From the NCBI GenBank assembly GCA_973895155.1, contig OZ316892.1, positions 7,936,001 through 8,000,000 of the forward strand: a stretch of DNA of 64,000 bases, given 5' to 3'. Position numbers and translations under genes: made by a program. Source of the stretch: Marsupella aquatica. Taxonomy: Eukaryota > Marchantiophyta. Shown piece by piece: positions 47,201 to 59,410 of the stretch. The first letter of the stretch is position 1. Each line of letters starts with the position of its first letter. The notes beneath the pieces are model-generated. The model was not told the DNA's origin. It was given only the letters and a program-made list of their open reading frames with translations, and did not search any database.

Positions 47201-48437
47201 GGGTTGTGTTCATTTGTTGTAATCTGACCAAGTGAAATCTTCCACTATAACTTTGACTGCAAAATAATAGCATAACATGATGTTGTCTTTTGAAGGATAT
47301 ATAATAGTGAAATGAGCATCATTTCCTTCAAAAGGCCACCATAAGATACTTCATTAACCAAAGAAGCATAGTGGAAAAGAAACTCCATACAAGCATTCAG
47401 TTGTTGAACTATCTAGGCACATCATGGAAATTGAATTTGTTTCTTCCAGGACCATGCGCTTGCAGAAAACGAGATCAATTGACTATAAGCCAAATGGCTG
47501 CTAGAAGGGTTTTGGAGCTTGAGAAAGAAAAATCAGAACAACACAGGACCTACTACCCAAAGGGATCTGCTGGGTGGAAAGCAAGATATGCATCGTCCCC
47601 AAATTTTTTACTACGGTCCTCCATGGAAATGTCCAAGGATCCATCAAAGTCTTCTTCATTGTCAGTAACACGGGCACCCATTGCAAAAAGATCAAAGTCA
47701 CGAGCTGAAATCATATCAATCCCAGACCATCCACACTTATCACAGCAGAGCTCACAGACATCCTCTAAAGAACGAGCACTATATGCCCAGCTATATCTAC
47801 AACAGTCACCCTTTCTTTCTCACTTCCTTACAAGGTCATCTTTCAAAGGGGAACTCAGACCAGGTAATTCAAAGTTTTGGTCTGCAGTTAGAATGGTTTA
47901 CCTAGTCCATGCAAAGTGATAAATTAACAATGAAATAAATTTGTCTTGGTTAGTAAAAATAGTGAACAGTTTTATGTTCACGTCACTGATCACATACATA
48001 CATTTGGGTTGTTGGGAAGGTGTAACCACTGTCTTGCCTTGCCATGAACCACTCCAATCTTGGGAAAGCTTAGATTATTACATGGTATATCATTTCATCC
48101 TCCCTAACTTGGCAGATCGAGGCTAAATCAGAAAGCTAGAGCTGATAATCATCTCATCAATCAATAAGAAAATTGTAAATTGAGAAATCATTTGATCCAC
48201 TGCAACTAGACTCCATAACTGATATACTCTCAACTTCTTTGCAGAGAAGGTTATTTTGTTTGTATCAAATTCAGTGAAAGTTGAGATGTGCTAGTAAAAC
48301 GCACCATGCACCCTTAGCAGGCATAATCAGGTGCTTCTCCTGACTTCTTAACTTCACTCCACACTTGACCAACATTTTGGTTTAATGTTGCAGCTCGTCA
48401 ACACTCTCTAATCATAGGAATGTATGCTTCTTTATAA
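41480..48437 (+). CDS. Ankyrin-repeat protein of unknown function (seven-exon model)
   Basis: Model: 41480-41542, 43630-43873, 45101-45331, 46191-46453, 46827-46917, 47450-47863, 48394-48437. All junctions are GT-AG, the phases agree throughout, and the total is 449 residues. Exon 1 (MAMAMADTLNRDVIKLL...) and the last exon are the least certain. Exon 2 could instead begin at ATG 43606. Residues ~45-165 form three to four ankyrin repeats (GCSALHYAVMEGRTDVVKSLL, split by an intron inside LKKG|AQVN, then GMTALHYAAQ and RLPYHVAVQWG). The rest has no recognised domain: a basic, charged region (KWVLAAKKYAGNIEKARSRD), then GIKIANLLLHIPSKGDKAI, an ARRVLELEKEKSEQ helix and a Ser-rich tail. If the GT at 45332 is not used, the protein ends at TAA 45349-45351 with only the ankyrin part. 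Ankyrin repeats imply protein binding; the partner is unknown. Confidence 0.55.
41587..41708. repeat. 64-bp tandem duplication in intron 1 of the ankyrin gene
   Basis: TCTCCTTCTTTTC(T/A)TTTCCGG...TTTGGTGTCAATTTTGTAAGCCC is repeated twice with a few changes. The minus-strand open frame across it is a product of the duplication. Confidence 0.85.
44190..44221. repeat. (TA)n microsatellite
   Basis: About sixteen TA dinucleotides in a row within an intron of the ankyrin gene. Confidence 0.95.
44560..44582. repeat. G-rich (GGGGGA)n tract
   Basis: Four runs of four or five G separated by single A residues (GGGGAGGGGGAGGGGGAGGGGGA). The tract could form a G-quadruplex on the plus strand. It lies in the intron between ankyrin exons 2 and 3. 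Confidence 0.7.
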
Positions 48438-48439
48438 CT

Positions 48440-51400
48440 ATGGTACTTAAATTGATTTCCCAACACAAAAGCCAAAATAGTAAACAAAAAAAGTTTAAAT
48501 TAAGTCAATGAGCTAAGGCCCAATCCAATTTGGTCATGATATATAAGTGACTAGTGAGAATCCAACTTTTCTCATTTGTAAAATCATTTCATGTTGCAAA
48601 GCAAGGTGACAAGCCCACGTAAGACCAATCCACTGTTTGTTTCTCTACCTTTAGTACAGTCATGTGGCAAGTTTTGTGTTCCAATTGTGCACTGGGAAAC
48701 CATGCTTCCTTATAGAGGACCCATAAATATGGGGCAGATGTCTCCACTTGGACCACAAACAAGTCCAACTAGTGCTTGATGATCCAGAATTAAAGCTCAC
48801 AATACTCATGCCCTGTTTCACAGAGAACTTGCCAATACATGGCTAGTTAAGGAGCATCAATGATTGATGTAACTCCAGCTACAATCCTGCATTCTTGAGA
48901 AATAATTGAGCTTGTACGGGTGACTTTACAAGATGTGGGGGCACTTGTGACTTTTTTTTACCAAATCAAACTGAAGGCTGGGCCACTTCTTGCTCTAAAA
49001 ATGGATTCAAGACCAGAAATCTCTTGAAATGAAGGTAGATATATGCAAATGAAGGAGCCAAAGTTTGGAAATGTTTCAATTTGGGCCGTCTCTGGACGTA
49101 GTCTAATTAAAATTCTAGTCAAAAATAAGCACTCAACATCAGCATTTACGTGGACCTACTACTTGCCATGTAGGGTTGGTAGACACCATAGCATAATGGA
49201 CCCAGAGCTCGTGTAAAGCCAATTGCAGATTTAATCTCAGAGGGGATAGAAAGAAGCAATTGGCCCCCAACCTGCCACACCCCCAAGGCTTATATGTTAA
49301 TAAGTATATATGCTCTCCCAATAGTAGTAAACGTCAACAGTTGTAGTCAGTTGACTGAGAGCAGAGACTGAAATGTTCTTTCCACTGGTTTGGGTACCTT
49401 GCCAATTTCTTTCCAATGGGTTTCATAATGTCATCGCTTCTTGCAACCTAGCTACTTTCACTAGCTGCCATGTTTGACTCAGTGGCGCCATGGCTGGACT
49501 AGAATATCAAATTATATATCACACTGCCCAAGGGCAAAAAATGCCAAACCGGGAGACATGATCCCAAAGGCAAAGCAACCCAATGAAGGGAAGGAAAAGG
49601 GGGAAAGGGCCCAAGAAAAACAAGCCAAGGGGACCCCAACCAAAAACCAACAAAGAAGCAAGGGCCAAAAAAGGGGAACCAACAAAGGAGCCATGAAGGC
49701 GAACACCCTACTGAGCGGGGAACTGAAAAGCATGGTAGATCTCCGGAGTAAACTGCATAGGAGGGTCACGTAGCGGAACCTGCCGGGAAGCCCTAAAACC
49801 TACTGCCTCAACCCTACGAAGGAGGGTGAAAGCCTGGGCCCGCTGAAGAGCCACATTTGAAGTGGGCATTATTTTTGCAAAAAAATTCAAATGATTCCTA
49901 AAATTTGTCAGTGTTCCCGGTTTCTCCGCCGATGCTGAATCTGACATAAAGCACAATGTGGAAGTTCAGGCACAGATTAATTTATATTGCTGCCAGATTT
50001 CCAGCATTTCCTGGCAACTTTTTGAAGCATCCAGTCCGGGGCAATCTACTTTTTTAGTAGAATCTATGTTGAATACTTAACATATGTGTACTGGGAAAGT
50101 CTGGTAGTGCCTTACATGGCTTGTTTGAGCAAGACAGATTCACAAACTAACTTTTTTTGCTGATGGATGAATTATTGAGCGTTTCCCAACCAACTTTGGG
50201 GGTTGGGTTGGGTAAGGAGAGGGCCCGGGAGAGGGACGTGATAAGAGCAAGGTTCCATGCAGGGAGGAGCAGGGGGGTACGAACAATGCCAAGCAGGTGG
50301 GGCCTGGTGGAATGACAACAAGAGTTCACAAGTACAAGTGAGGGAGCCTACACCCGAGTCTACAAATACAGGAGGCAGGGAGTATGGGAAGCCCACACAC
50401 TCCTAGGTTGCACTCCCTCCACTTTGCACTCTGGCCCCTATTGGCCTCAAACTGGTACTGTAGAAATCAGTTATTAATACCTTTGTGTAGCACTAACTAA
50501 CACTTGTGCAAGGGCTCACAGAGACTAGTACCTTCTTATCCGGCCCACACAACCTTGCTGTAAAGGGGTCACTGTGGGGGTAGAGTGAGGGGAGGGGTGC
50601 TATTATTTTCTTCCATCGGCCATCCCCGCGGTTTATTGTATTTGACCTCCTTTGGTTTGTTTTTCTTTGCATTTCTCTTGCCCCCAGTTTTATGTTTGCA
50701 TGACCTGTTGGATATAATTGATTTCACCCTATATGGCCCCCAGTTTACCCCCATTCTTAACTCTTTTTCAATAATTTGATTCTCATTCAAGCAGGGCTCA
50801 AACACTAGCATATTTCCTGTTGATAGTTTGCTACCATATCAGTAAAACACTTGTCTATTATCTTGATAATATTTGAGATTGTCTAAGTAAGTAGCTGGCA
50901 GGACACAACGATCAGATGGGTTATGAGATGGAGCAATGCTATTTGAAAGAACTTACGTGTAAGGTAAATGCTTGGGCTCTTGGGAGGGAGTTATCCTAAA
51001 TCCTTGCCCTTGGGCAGAGTCCCATTCAAGGGCTTTCATTTGGAGAACTTCCCACACTGGAGGGCCTTAAATTGCTTTGAATCATGACCAGAAATCTGTG
51101 TCAAGTCATAGAGAATACCTCCTCTTTCCAGGCTGTAGAGTGCATTCTGCTTTCCTCCCTATTAAAGTTTTCCACAAATGAAACAGTTAAGATGTAGGGT
51201 GAGTAGTCTGGTGGAAACTACTACCTGAATTTCCTGGCTTGTACAAGTTAACTCACAAAAGTCTCCGTGAGTTTCCCAGTACTATTGTTCTCTTACCGTC
51301 ATGCTTTGCGAGCAGCATATGTCAGGATCAATGGCCAATGGCTGCCTCCCAACCCGGGTGGCCACACTTACTGGGCTCACAAATCAACTTACAGGGTTGA

Positions 51401-53090
51401 CTGCAGGATACTTATCTCAGAAGGGTTTAGGGTTTAGGGCTTGGTTGATCGTTGAACCCTATAGCTCAGACAGGCTGTACCAGAAGCCTAAAGTAGGTTG
51501 GGTCATCTGGCTCTGGATCATTTACAGAATACTCTCTCTTACATTCTCTTGATAAAATGCTTCCAATCTACAAAGTAGATTTTTGGGCAAGGCTTAAACA
51601 ATGGAGGGTCTGTTTGGGATGCAAGACCAACATGTTTTCCCTTGATATATAGCATGCTCATCCCAGAACACACTTCAGTTTTTTTCTCTTGTATCTTAAT
51701 GAGCTCTAATGAAAGGAAAAATTTCTTCAAGAGGCTATAATAATTATGGGCTGTATGCTATGAGTGGGAAGTAATGTAGGGAGGAAGGAGAGGCAAAGGT
51801 AAGAAAGTACAGCTCAGAGATAAAGGAATAAAGGAGCCAGTGGCGAGTGGGGAGGGGCCACTAAGTACAAAGGATGCACTATCTAAATAAAGCATTTATT
51901 ATGATCATGACAGTGTCCTGAGTTTACCTCTGTGGTTGCAGCTCAGAATTGGGAAGAGCCAAAGAAACAAAGGAAACACCTCCTAAAACATAATTAAAAA
52001 TTAAACAAGCACTAATAGAAAATTACAGTTTGCCATATAGTATGTTCATCTAACTACATAGGCGCAATGTGAACCTACTATTTAGGGCTTATGGTATAGG
52101 TTGAAGCTTCTAGACAAGGACTCTGAATCTACTAATTGAGGCTTATGGTCTAGAGTGAAGCCTCAAGATGGTGACTATGGGTGTGAAAAAGGGATTGGTT
52201 GCAGAGTGAGTCTCTGAAAATAGCACAGCATGTGGGGAATCACTCTAAACCAATTGAACAAAAATAGGTGAAAAGGCCAACAAGCATGAATGTGAGCACC
52301 TCTGTTTACATTCAAAGAACCTGATGTTTGGCTAGTCATGAGAGTCACAAGGACTGTTCACTGATCATGGAGGATAATTGCACATTTAATTAACAAAGAG
52401 ATCCAAACCATACACTCTTACCAATAAGTGCACAATCTGACAAGTTTGCACTTATCACATGGTGCAAACCCTCATTTAGTGCACACAGGATGCTTCTTCC
52501 CGGGAGTGTGCACTTGTTAGAGAGTTAAAATGAGGCGACCCTATACGTTTAGATGCTTTGTCGTAGATCGTACTCAAACTCATCCCAGGATTCCATATTA
52601 TGTAGAGAGACAGAATGCGAGCTTCCGGAAGTGAAGCACCGATTTGCTTGCTTCCTAGTCCTGAAAGGAATTCTTCTATCGTGGATTGCATTCCGCTGTT
52701 TCAGCTCGACACACTCCCTGATTCGCTCAACCTCCGCTTTCCTGGAATTATTGAAGATTGATAAAACTGTGCACACAATTGTGATTAGGCTTCTGGACCG
52801 GGATGATATTTTAACACGATCGTTGGGATGCCCATTCCATGAATCAAGAGATTCACATTAGATGTTCTTTCACATTGTTGGGCTTCCTCGAGGTCTGGTT
52901 CGTCGGTGCTTGCGATGGTCTCAAGATCGTTGTCGTTTGACTAATTGGGTTTAATTCCACGGACTGGTCACATTCATTGCTCTCTATGTTCAGGGATCAG
53001 TAGATGACTCTTGAAAATTCTTGATTGTTCTCAACAGTGGTAGCTGCAGCGGGTCCTGTAGGAGGGGTGAGCTTCTTTAGTTCTGGCTTT
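48440..53090. other. Gene-poor interval with degenerate repeat material
   Basis: No gene supported. 49540-49880 is GC-rich with purine runs and open frames rich in Lys/Gln/Gly, and 50190-50600 is another GC-rich block. Both look like decayed transposon sequence, though I found no ends or motifs. 51421-51441 contains two TTTAGGG telomere-like units, too few to mean more than chance. Confidence 0.35.
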
Positions 53091-53261
53091 CGTGCGAATA
53101 TTACCATTTTGTGCTGATCGGTTTCGAGAGAGTTTGCTTGGGATCTTTGAACCTGTCATCATCTATCGGCTGGATACGAATTCGAGAATCATTGATTGGT
53201 CAGATCCTCCTCTATCTCAAGATAATTGGCTCAAATTGTGTTCCTCCTTGTCGGGAAGGAG

Positions 53262-54677
53262 ATGGGGAGAATGGCTGAGGCACTTGCCGCTTCTAAAGTG
53301 CCTTTAGCCGATGTGGTGATCACCTCTGTCAAGCCACTGCAAAGGACGCATCATGTCGAGACTATCGATACAACTTTCATGGATTTGGCTCCCTTGGACG
53401 GCTTTATTCCTCTGTTTTTCGCCTACAGATTGGAGGACAAGTCCGAGGTTAAGTACTTGCAGTTGTTGAGCCGGCTGAAAGAGTCTCTACAGAAAGTTTT
53501 AGTTTTATTTTTCGGGTTTGCTGGACGGTGGATCGCAATAACGAAGGGCTGTCGAGATCGGCAGCTGTTGTGCAACGATGAAGGTGTCCCCTTCATTGAG
53601 GCGTATGTGGACAAAGATCTAGACTTAGTTGTGCAGGCTTCTGCTGCATTCCAACCGGTCTCCGAGCTGCAGGGCTACGAGCTCCTTGGAATGGATTCAA
53701 CTCAGTATGCGCAAGAGATGCTGCCAGAAGGATTACCTTGCTTATTCGTCCAACTCACTAGATTCCGATGTGGTGGTGTGGTTGTGGCGACCACATTCAA
53801 TCACATGCTCACGGACGGGAAAGGTTTCTTCAATTTCCTGACGGCTTGGACGGACCTCTCTCGCACCAATCAAACAAATGTCAAGGTGGACCATAATCGA
53901 GCGTTGACGGAGAAGCCATCATTTAAAGCATTCCTCTCCAAACATGTTGTTCCTAGCTTAGCTTCTACTGGTAGCACAAAGTCGCCCCAGTGGGCCTTGA
54001 AAGCCTTTGAGGTGAGCAGATCTACCATAAAATCGCTAAAAGAAGAAGCCAAAGACAACAAATGTGGACCTGGGTTTGTTAGCACTGGAGATTGCATCCT
54101 TGCTCATGTGTGGAAATGCATGTCGAGGGTGCCTTCCTCCATGCTTGGGGGAAAGAAGCTCGTCATCACCATGAATGTGGAGGGAAGAAATAGGTACTAT
54201 GACCCTCCTATTCCCGATTTGTGTGGAAATGTTATGGCAGCTATGGTAGCTCCCAAGGTTCCCGCCAACGAGGTTCAGGCTATGCCTGTGGCTTCCATTG
54301 CAAGTAAGATACGTGAGAAGCTCCTAAATACAAGCAGGGAAGAATGGCTTAGCTTGGAAAGGTTAGAGGAAAATTTAGAAGTGCTCTCGAGTGGCCAATT
54401 CGCTCCGATCAGGACGACGTCTTGGTTTGGCTTTCCCCTATACAATATGGATTTTGGGTTTGGCACACCATACTTTGTATCAGGGCTAAACTATCTTTGC
54501 TCTCTTAACGCTCTAGGCATTATGTACATAGGACCGCCAATCCCAAGTAGCTCGGATTCCATTGCAATCTTGTATGTTTGCTCTACTCCAGAAGTATTGC
54601 AGGCGCTTCAGTGTGATCCAGAGTTTCCCCTCCTCTTTTGTCCTGAAGGAAAAGCCAGTGAGAGTTCTCTTTGTTAA
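53262..54677 (+). CDS. BAHD-family acyl-CoA-dependent acyltransferase
   Basis: A single open exon encodes 471 residues. BAHD enzymes transfer an acyl group from acyl-CoA to a hydroxyl or amine of specialised metabolites in the cytosol. The catalytic HXXXD motif is His181-Met-Leu-Thr-Asp185 (NHMLTDGKGF). The structural DFGWG motif appears as Asp397-Phe-Gly-Phe-Gly401, with Phe for Trp. The N-terminal LAPLDGF and the middle GDCILAHVWKC and NVEGRNRYYDPPIP are typical family positions, and the length suits the family (about 430-480). I chose ATG 53262; ATG 53271 is a close alternative. Upstream the frame is open to about 53226 with no ATG. The substrate cannot be told from sequence; resemblance to hydroxycinnamoyltransferases is only general. 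A 5' non-coding exon is possible. Confidence 0.9.
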   Translation: MGRMAEALAASKVPLADVVITSVKPLQRTHHVETIDTTFMDLAPLDGFIPLFFAYRLEDKSEVKYLQLLSRLKESLQKVLVLFFGFAGRWIAITKGCRDRQLLCNDEGVPFIEAYVDKDLDLVVQASAAFQPVSELQGYELLGMDSTQYAQEMLPEGLPCLFVQLTRFRCGGVVVATTFNHMLTDGKGFFNFLTAWTDLSRTNQTNVKVDHNRALTEKPSFKAFLSKHVVPSLASTGSTKSPQWALKAFEVSRSTIKSLKEEAKDNKCGPGFVSTGDCILAHVWKCMSRVPSSMLGGKKLVITMNVEGRNRYYDPPIPDLCGNVMAAMVAPKVPANEVQAMPVASIASKIREKLLNTSREEWLSLERLEENLEVLSSGQFAPIRTTSWFGFPLYNMDFGFGTPYFVSGLNYLCSLNALGIMYIGPPIPSSSDSIAILYVCSTPEVLQALQCDPEFPLLFCPEGKASESSLC

Positions 54678-54679
54678 GG

Positions 54680-56730
54680 CAGCTCTCAAATGCAACCTCT
54701 GAACTGGCTCCCAATTTTGATCCCGTGGCCCTCGTAGATGCCCATGGACCTCAAGTTTATCAGTGTATTCCGTTTTAGCCTGCTGCGCACCCATGATATT
54801 TTGAGATCCATCAAATCAATGGGAACTTATTTCACTGCTGTCTTGGTCAACAGCGTCTTCCTGGCATAAATTTTCGCAAGGCATTACACACGTGTTAAGA
54901 GTATTGGCAAGCAGGCAATTTGAGTTGTAGATTCTCAGAGCATGGCACCACTGACATCTGATGGACATCTCCAGAAGGCATTGGACTTCCGTTGGAAGTA
55001 ATACAGGAGTACCAGTCGAGGACTGAGTTCCTTGACATTTCAACCTGTTTTATGAATGGTAAAATAAAAAACACTCTTCTCATGCATTCATCTGCTTGGA
55101 ACCAAAACCAGCGAGCATGTCGACTGAAAATCCTTTCGGAATCGCAAAGTCTCATTACATCAGAACGATTGAATAGACTCATTTCTGAACAAGAAGTAGC
55201 AACTGTGATTAAAGCTTTCCTTCCAGTGCGAAGTGGATTGCAACGCAGAGAAAGGGCGCTTGATTACACTCAAACCATTCTCCGCGCTCAGTGCACTTCA
55301 AGCTTGTAATCGGTTCTCATTTGTGGAAGAAGCCAGATTGAAATTTGCTGAAGTATGGGCATACGGATCATAAAAGACCGGAGACATAAAGTGGTTCTGT
55401 ACCGTTGGCCCAATCCAATGGCCTCGTTGACGTCTCTACGCTTTCTGCTTTCCAGGCTTTCCATGAAAGCACGTACCAACACGAAACACCACATTGCCTT
55501 CGTTTCCGTCTGTGGGTTTGCCTTGATTGGAGAGAGCTACGAATTACGAGATTTGAGTTTGGAAATCTTATCGTTCTCCAACTAAGCGTAAGACGGATCG
55601 GGCGATCGCCTTCTTTCCACGAACCTCCTAGGCATTTGCGTTTCAAATCCTTCAACTTCTGAACTACTTTTGTTCGATCAAAGAGGGAAGATTATTTAAG
55701 TCGATGACAAGGCAAGGTAATCTGGTTCTAGAGTTGAGCCCATTGGATGATACTTGAAGGTATAGTTCCATGCTAGTCAATTTTTACCAGTTTGCATTGG
55801 AGGTCAGGGAGCTGTACACCATATATATGACAATTTCTCCTGATCAGATGGGATCTTTTGTGCAAAGCAATGACTTCATCCCTAGTTTCTGTCCTCATAG
55901 CCTCGTTAGACAGAAGGAGGTTGTTGCACTATAGAGGGCTGAAACATTCACTATAGTGTGGATAGCGCAAGGTTGTTGGTGTTAGTATCTATAGACAAAT
56001 TCATCTTTGTGACCTTCCTAAAAGGTTTACTTGTGAGCTTTAATGCTAAGTAGGGCTTTAGTCCTTTGCCCTTGGTTGGGGCTTTTTTCGCCTTCCTAGG
56101 TATTCCCCTTATTTTCTCCTTTTTATTGGGTCTCTACCTTTGGGGATCTTGCTTCCCCATCATGCTCTTTTTCTTCTTTGGCACCATTGTTTCCTCCATG
56201 TTATTGGATTTCCACCTTCTCTCCCCAATCTGGCCCTTTCTGTTCTTTGACAGCCCTTTTGTTCTTTGGGCATGTGATTGGCTGACCTTTAGTTAGGGCC
56301 CCCAAAATGTCCACGAACCTTATTGTGACATTTATTGTCAAAAACAGTACTGTTAAGCATAATGTGAATATAGTAAATTTCTGTACACAGGGCATTGTGG
56401 GCCATAATTCACTTAAATGTTCTCTAGCTCAAGTTCAGAGGGGCCATTATTGCCCATAATGCTTCTGGTAACAGTAATACACTTTTAAAAATAAATAAAT
56501 TTGTACTAAAAGTGAAGGAGAAGTTTTATATAGAGCCCATTTAAACTTGGCTGTGCATTATTCTTGCTTTGAAAATTACAAAGAGAAAAATCATTACAAA
56601 ACATTAAACTGTCACTCTCGACCAGATTAGTGGAGGGCCAATAGAGTGCACTTTTTATTTCTAAAGAACATTATTGATTAATTTTGGTAACCTGGATCCA
56701 CCAGGTTTTGCTCCAGGGATTGTAGTTTAA
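54680..56730. other. Intergenic, nothing recognised
   Basis: Only short open frames without motifs. 56066-56296 is a hydrophobic, Phe/Leu-rich frame in T-rich DNA and is probably not a gene. Confidence 0.35.
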
Positions 56731-56991
56731 AAATCACATACTTTAGATTTGGTCACTTTTTCGGTATATAAACACCTCACATGATTTTCTTATACGGTCT
56801 TGAGAACTATTTCTATTTTCCAACTTTTTTTTTAAAAACAAGCGCATTAAGATCACATACTCTATCTTTGGTCACAGGCCCTGGTATATAAATATCTCAC
56901 GTGGTGGTATATAACACCTCACTTGGTTGTTTTATATGGCAAGGAAACATTTCTATTTTCAGACTTTTCTTTTTCTTGTTTTAAAACAAGC
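56731..56991. repeat. ~115-140-bp tandem duplication
   Basis: 56731-56844 and 56851-56991 share ATCACATACT, TTTGGTCAC, GGTATATAAA, ATTTCTATTTTC and AAAACAAGC. The second unit has an internal GGTATATAA duplication. Confidence 0.75.
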
Positions 56992-57749
56992 CACCCATTT
57001 GCATTGTATGGTTACCTTACCCATCTGCTCAGCTCAAGAGGTATGGTACCTAATTCACCGCTCAGGTATGGTTACCCAACCCACCCGCTCAGCTAAAGGG
57101 CTGTCTTGCATGTGAAGGTCCTGAAATAGTAGGCCCTATGTGTGATGAGGTGGAACCATGGGACTGACTGGGACTGTCCTGCCTCACCCCCTTCTTGAGC
57201 CAGTCTTCATAGCTAACAAGTGCACTTTCAAGGGCAAGGACAGCAACATTTGCGGCCCTTACTGTCCTTACTTAGCCAATTGTGTGCAACTTTTGTATGT
57301 CACTTTTGCTGACAATTCAGGAGTCCTAAAGGCCTCGACATGTTTGCAGCCCTTATCATCCCGACCTTGCAATCTCATATAAAACAAATTGAAATACTTG
57401 CCTCAGCCAATTGTCTGCACATTTTGTACTCACTTTTTGCCTACAATTAAGGAGTCATAAGGGCCCCATTTTTGAAGACGATGGAACATGCAAGCCAGCC
57501 CTAATAAGGAGGTATGGTACCAAACCCACCGCTCAGGTATGGTTACCGCGCTTGCTTCGTATATTAGGGTTTGCCCTTAGTGTTCTCGATCGGCGCAGGT
57601 TTTGCTCTCCGTCCCTCATCTCTGGTACATGCTATTTGATTTGATCGGATTCTCACAGGAGAGAAGATTGTTAGATTGTTGAGGAGGCATCGCAGCTCGA
57701 CCTTGCTTTCCTTTATAGGATTCTAAACATAGCTCCACATTTTTGAGCG
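56992..57749. other. Spacer with GGTATGGT(T/A)ACC-type repeats
   Basis: The word GGTATGGTTACC or GGTATGGTACC followed by CCCACC(G)CTCAG occurs at about 57010, 57040, 57065, 57511 and 57535. No gene is supported. Confidence 0.5.
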
Positions 57750-58000
57750 CCGGCTCTCTGTTTTCTTCTCGTTGGAGTCTTCCGCATTCAAGTGCTTCTC
57801 AGGCGATTTCCGTTCTCTGTCAAGCTTTTGTTGAAGCGAAACAACTCGTTTGAATCCCACTCCTTGTGTTGAGAACCGGCCCTCTGTACTTCTCGTAGGA
57901 GTCTTTCGCATTGGAGTGTTTCTCCTGCGTTTGTGCCTTGAAGTGTTTGTCGTTCGAGCTCTTCTTCGAGTCTAACTCTTTGTGAATCCCATTCTCGTGG
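57750..58000. repeat. 126-bp tandem duplication
   Basis: 57750-57875 and 57876-58000 share CCGGC(T/C)CTCTG, TTCTCGT(T/A)GGAGTCTT(C/T)CGCATT and TGAATCCCA(C/T)TC. The minus-strand frames over it (57723-58048) mirror the duplication, and I do not call them genes. Confidence 0.75.
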
Positions 58001-59410
58001 ACTGCGAGAGCTTATCTTCGTTTCTTTAGAAACGGTGTCTTCTCCCATCGATATTTTTGGTTCACGCTATGTATTTCGTCGAAGTGCACGGGTTACAGCG
58101 ATGCGAGAGATGTCGACGAGTCCTTTTGAGTGTAAACGTTTGGTTGCAGACTGAAGGTTGTGGAGGATGTCTGCGTCTTCGTGACTTGGTATGTTTCTTG
58201 TTCGATACGGCCTTATACTGAGTCTGCAGTGGTCGCCAGCCTATGGTGAACTATCTGCCGCGTAGGGCCTAAAGGAATCTGGCTGGTTGAAGATGGTGGC
58301 TAGCTTTTCACTTAGCTATTCTCCATAATGGTCGGCCACATTGCAATAGCTGAGCTCTTCACTTCATCGTAGTTGTGGATAGCGATCCTATTGTCGTTGG
58401 CGGTGTCATTTGATTCAAAATGTTCACTCTTTGTTCGATACGATTGAAGGAGCCCAGACACCGGCCCAGGCACCGGCCCAGACACCGGCCCAGGCACCGG
58501 CCCAGACACCAGTGGGTCCAAGCCTCTGTCCGTAATGTTGCACCTGCGGTAAGTCTGTCTCTATGTCTTTTCCGTGCTAAGACTCTTTGAATGCTTGTGA
58601 ATAGGACACGTCAATAAAACTCTAGAGCCCTGAATCCAGTGTTACCTTGATTCCACGACTGTAAAGCTCCAGGAGACATCCAGTGCCCCTTCCATTTCGT
58701 GAACTGCTGGCATTTTCCGAGGAAACTCGTTCCATAATTGAAGTAAATTGAGCATCATTCTAGTAGGACTAGATTATTGCCGAGTGTCCGGGGGCAGTTA
58801 CTCGAAGATTTTTCTGGCGTTAAATTATAAAGGACAACCGGTGTTGGACACTGCGCGATAATTCAGTCCTTGACCCCTAAACACCAATTTTCAAGTATGC
58901 AGAAATGCGCAAAACAAAAATCGCCAGGAATCCTGCATTCTCTTGTTTTGCAGAACTGTGAATCGCATTTATATCTGTACAAGTGAAAACCACATCCATA
59001 CTCAAAGTAAACAAGCCCGGGAAGTACAGCAAAGCCAAACCTGGGATAAACGATTACACGCACTCTTTATTACTATTTCAAATGGCGGGACCATACTTTT
59101 GCGTGTTGGACCTGTCGGAATACTTTGTAGTTGTAGCGAGGAAGGTAGACAATTCCTGCTTGTTCCTCATACAAGGCAATTTGCAAACACTTCTTGACGA
59201 TTATGCTTTTAGCTGTGAGCAAGGTGACAGATTCTGTTTCCCCAACAAAAGGCCAGCTACCGGGGGGCTACAATTGAGATCTCTTCTGACAAAACCTATG
59301 GACAGGGTCACTACCAGACTGTACAGTGGCATTTACATGGGTTATAGTAGCTGAACACCAATTACCATTCTAAGAAGGCGATTGTCAATTGGAAAAGTCG
59401 TCCAGTATTG
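58001..59410. other. Spacer downstream of the BTB gene
   Basis: No gene recognised. It includes the 12-bp repeat at 58453-58512 and presumably the 3' UTR of the minus-strand BTB gene just below 59411. Confidence 0.4.
58453..58512. repeat. 12-bp minisatellite, five units
   Basis: CCCAGACACCGG and CCCAGGCACCGG alternate over five units in register. Confidence 0.95.

Noticed and set aside
49474-49773. 99-codon Lys/Gln-rich frame
   Set aside because: Low-complexity purine-rich DNA without motif. Probably decayed transposon sequence.
51421-51441. Telomere-like TTTAGGG repeats
   Set aside because: Only two complete units, so chance cannot be excluded.
57723-58048. Charged minus-strand frames resembling coiled coils
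   Set aside because: They lie on a 126-bp tandem duplication in CT-rich DNA and repeat with it. No start context or neighbouring exons.
58453-58512. Regular 12-bp repeats considered as a CRISPR-like array or a Gly-Pro-Val repeat protein
   Set aside because: There are no spacers, the context is a eukaryotic genome, and the frame across it (58312-58521, minus) is short and isolated. It is a plain minisatellite.
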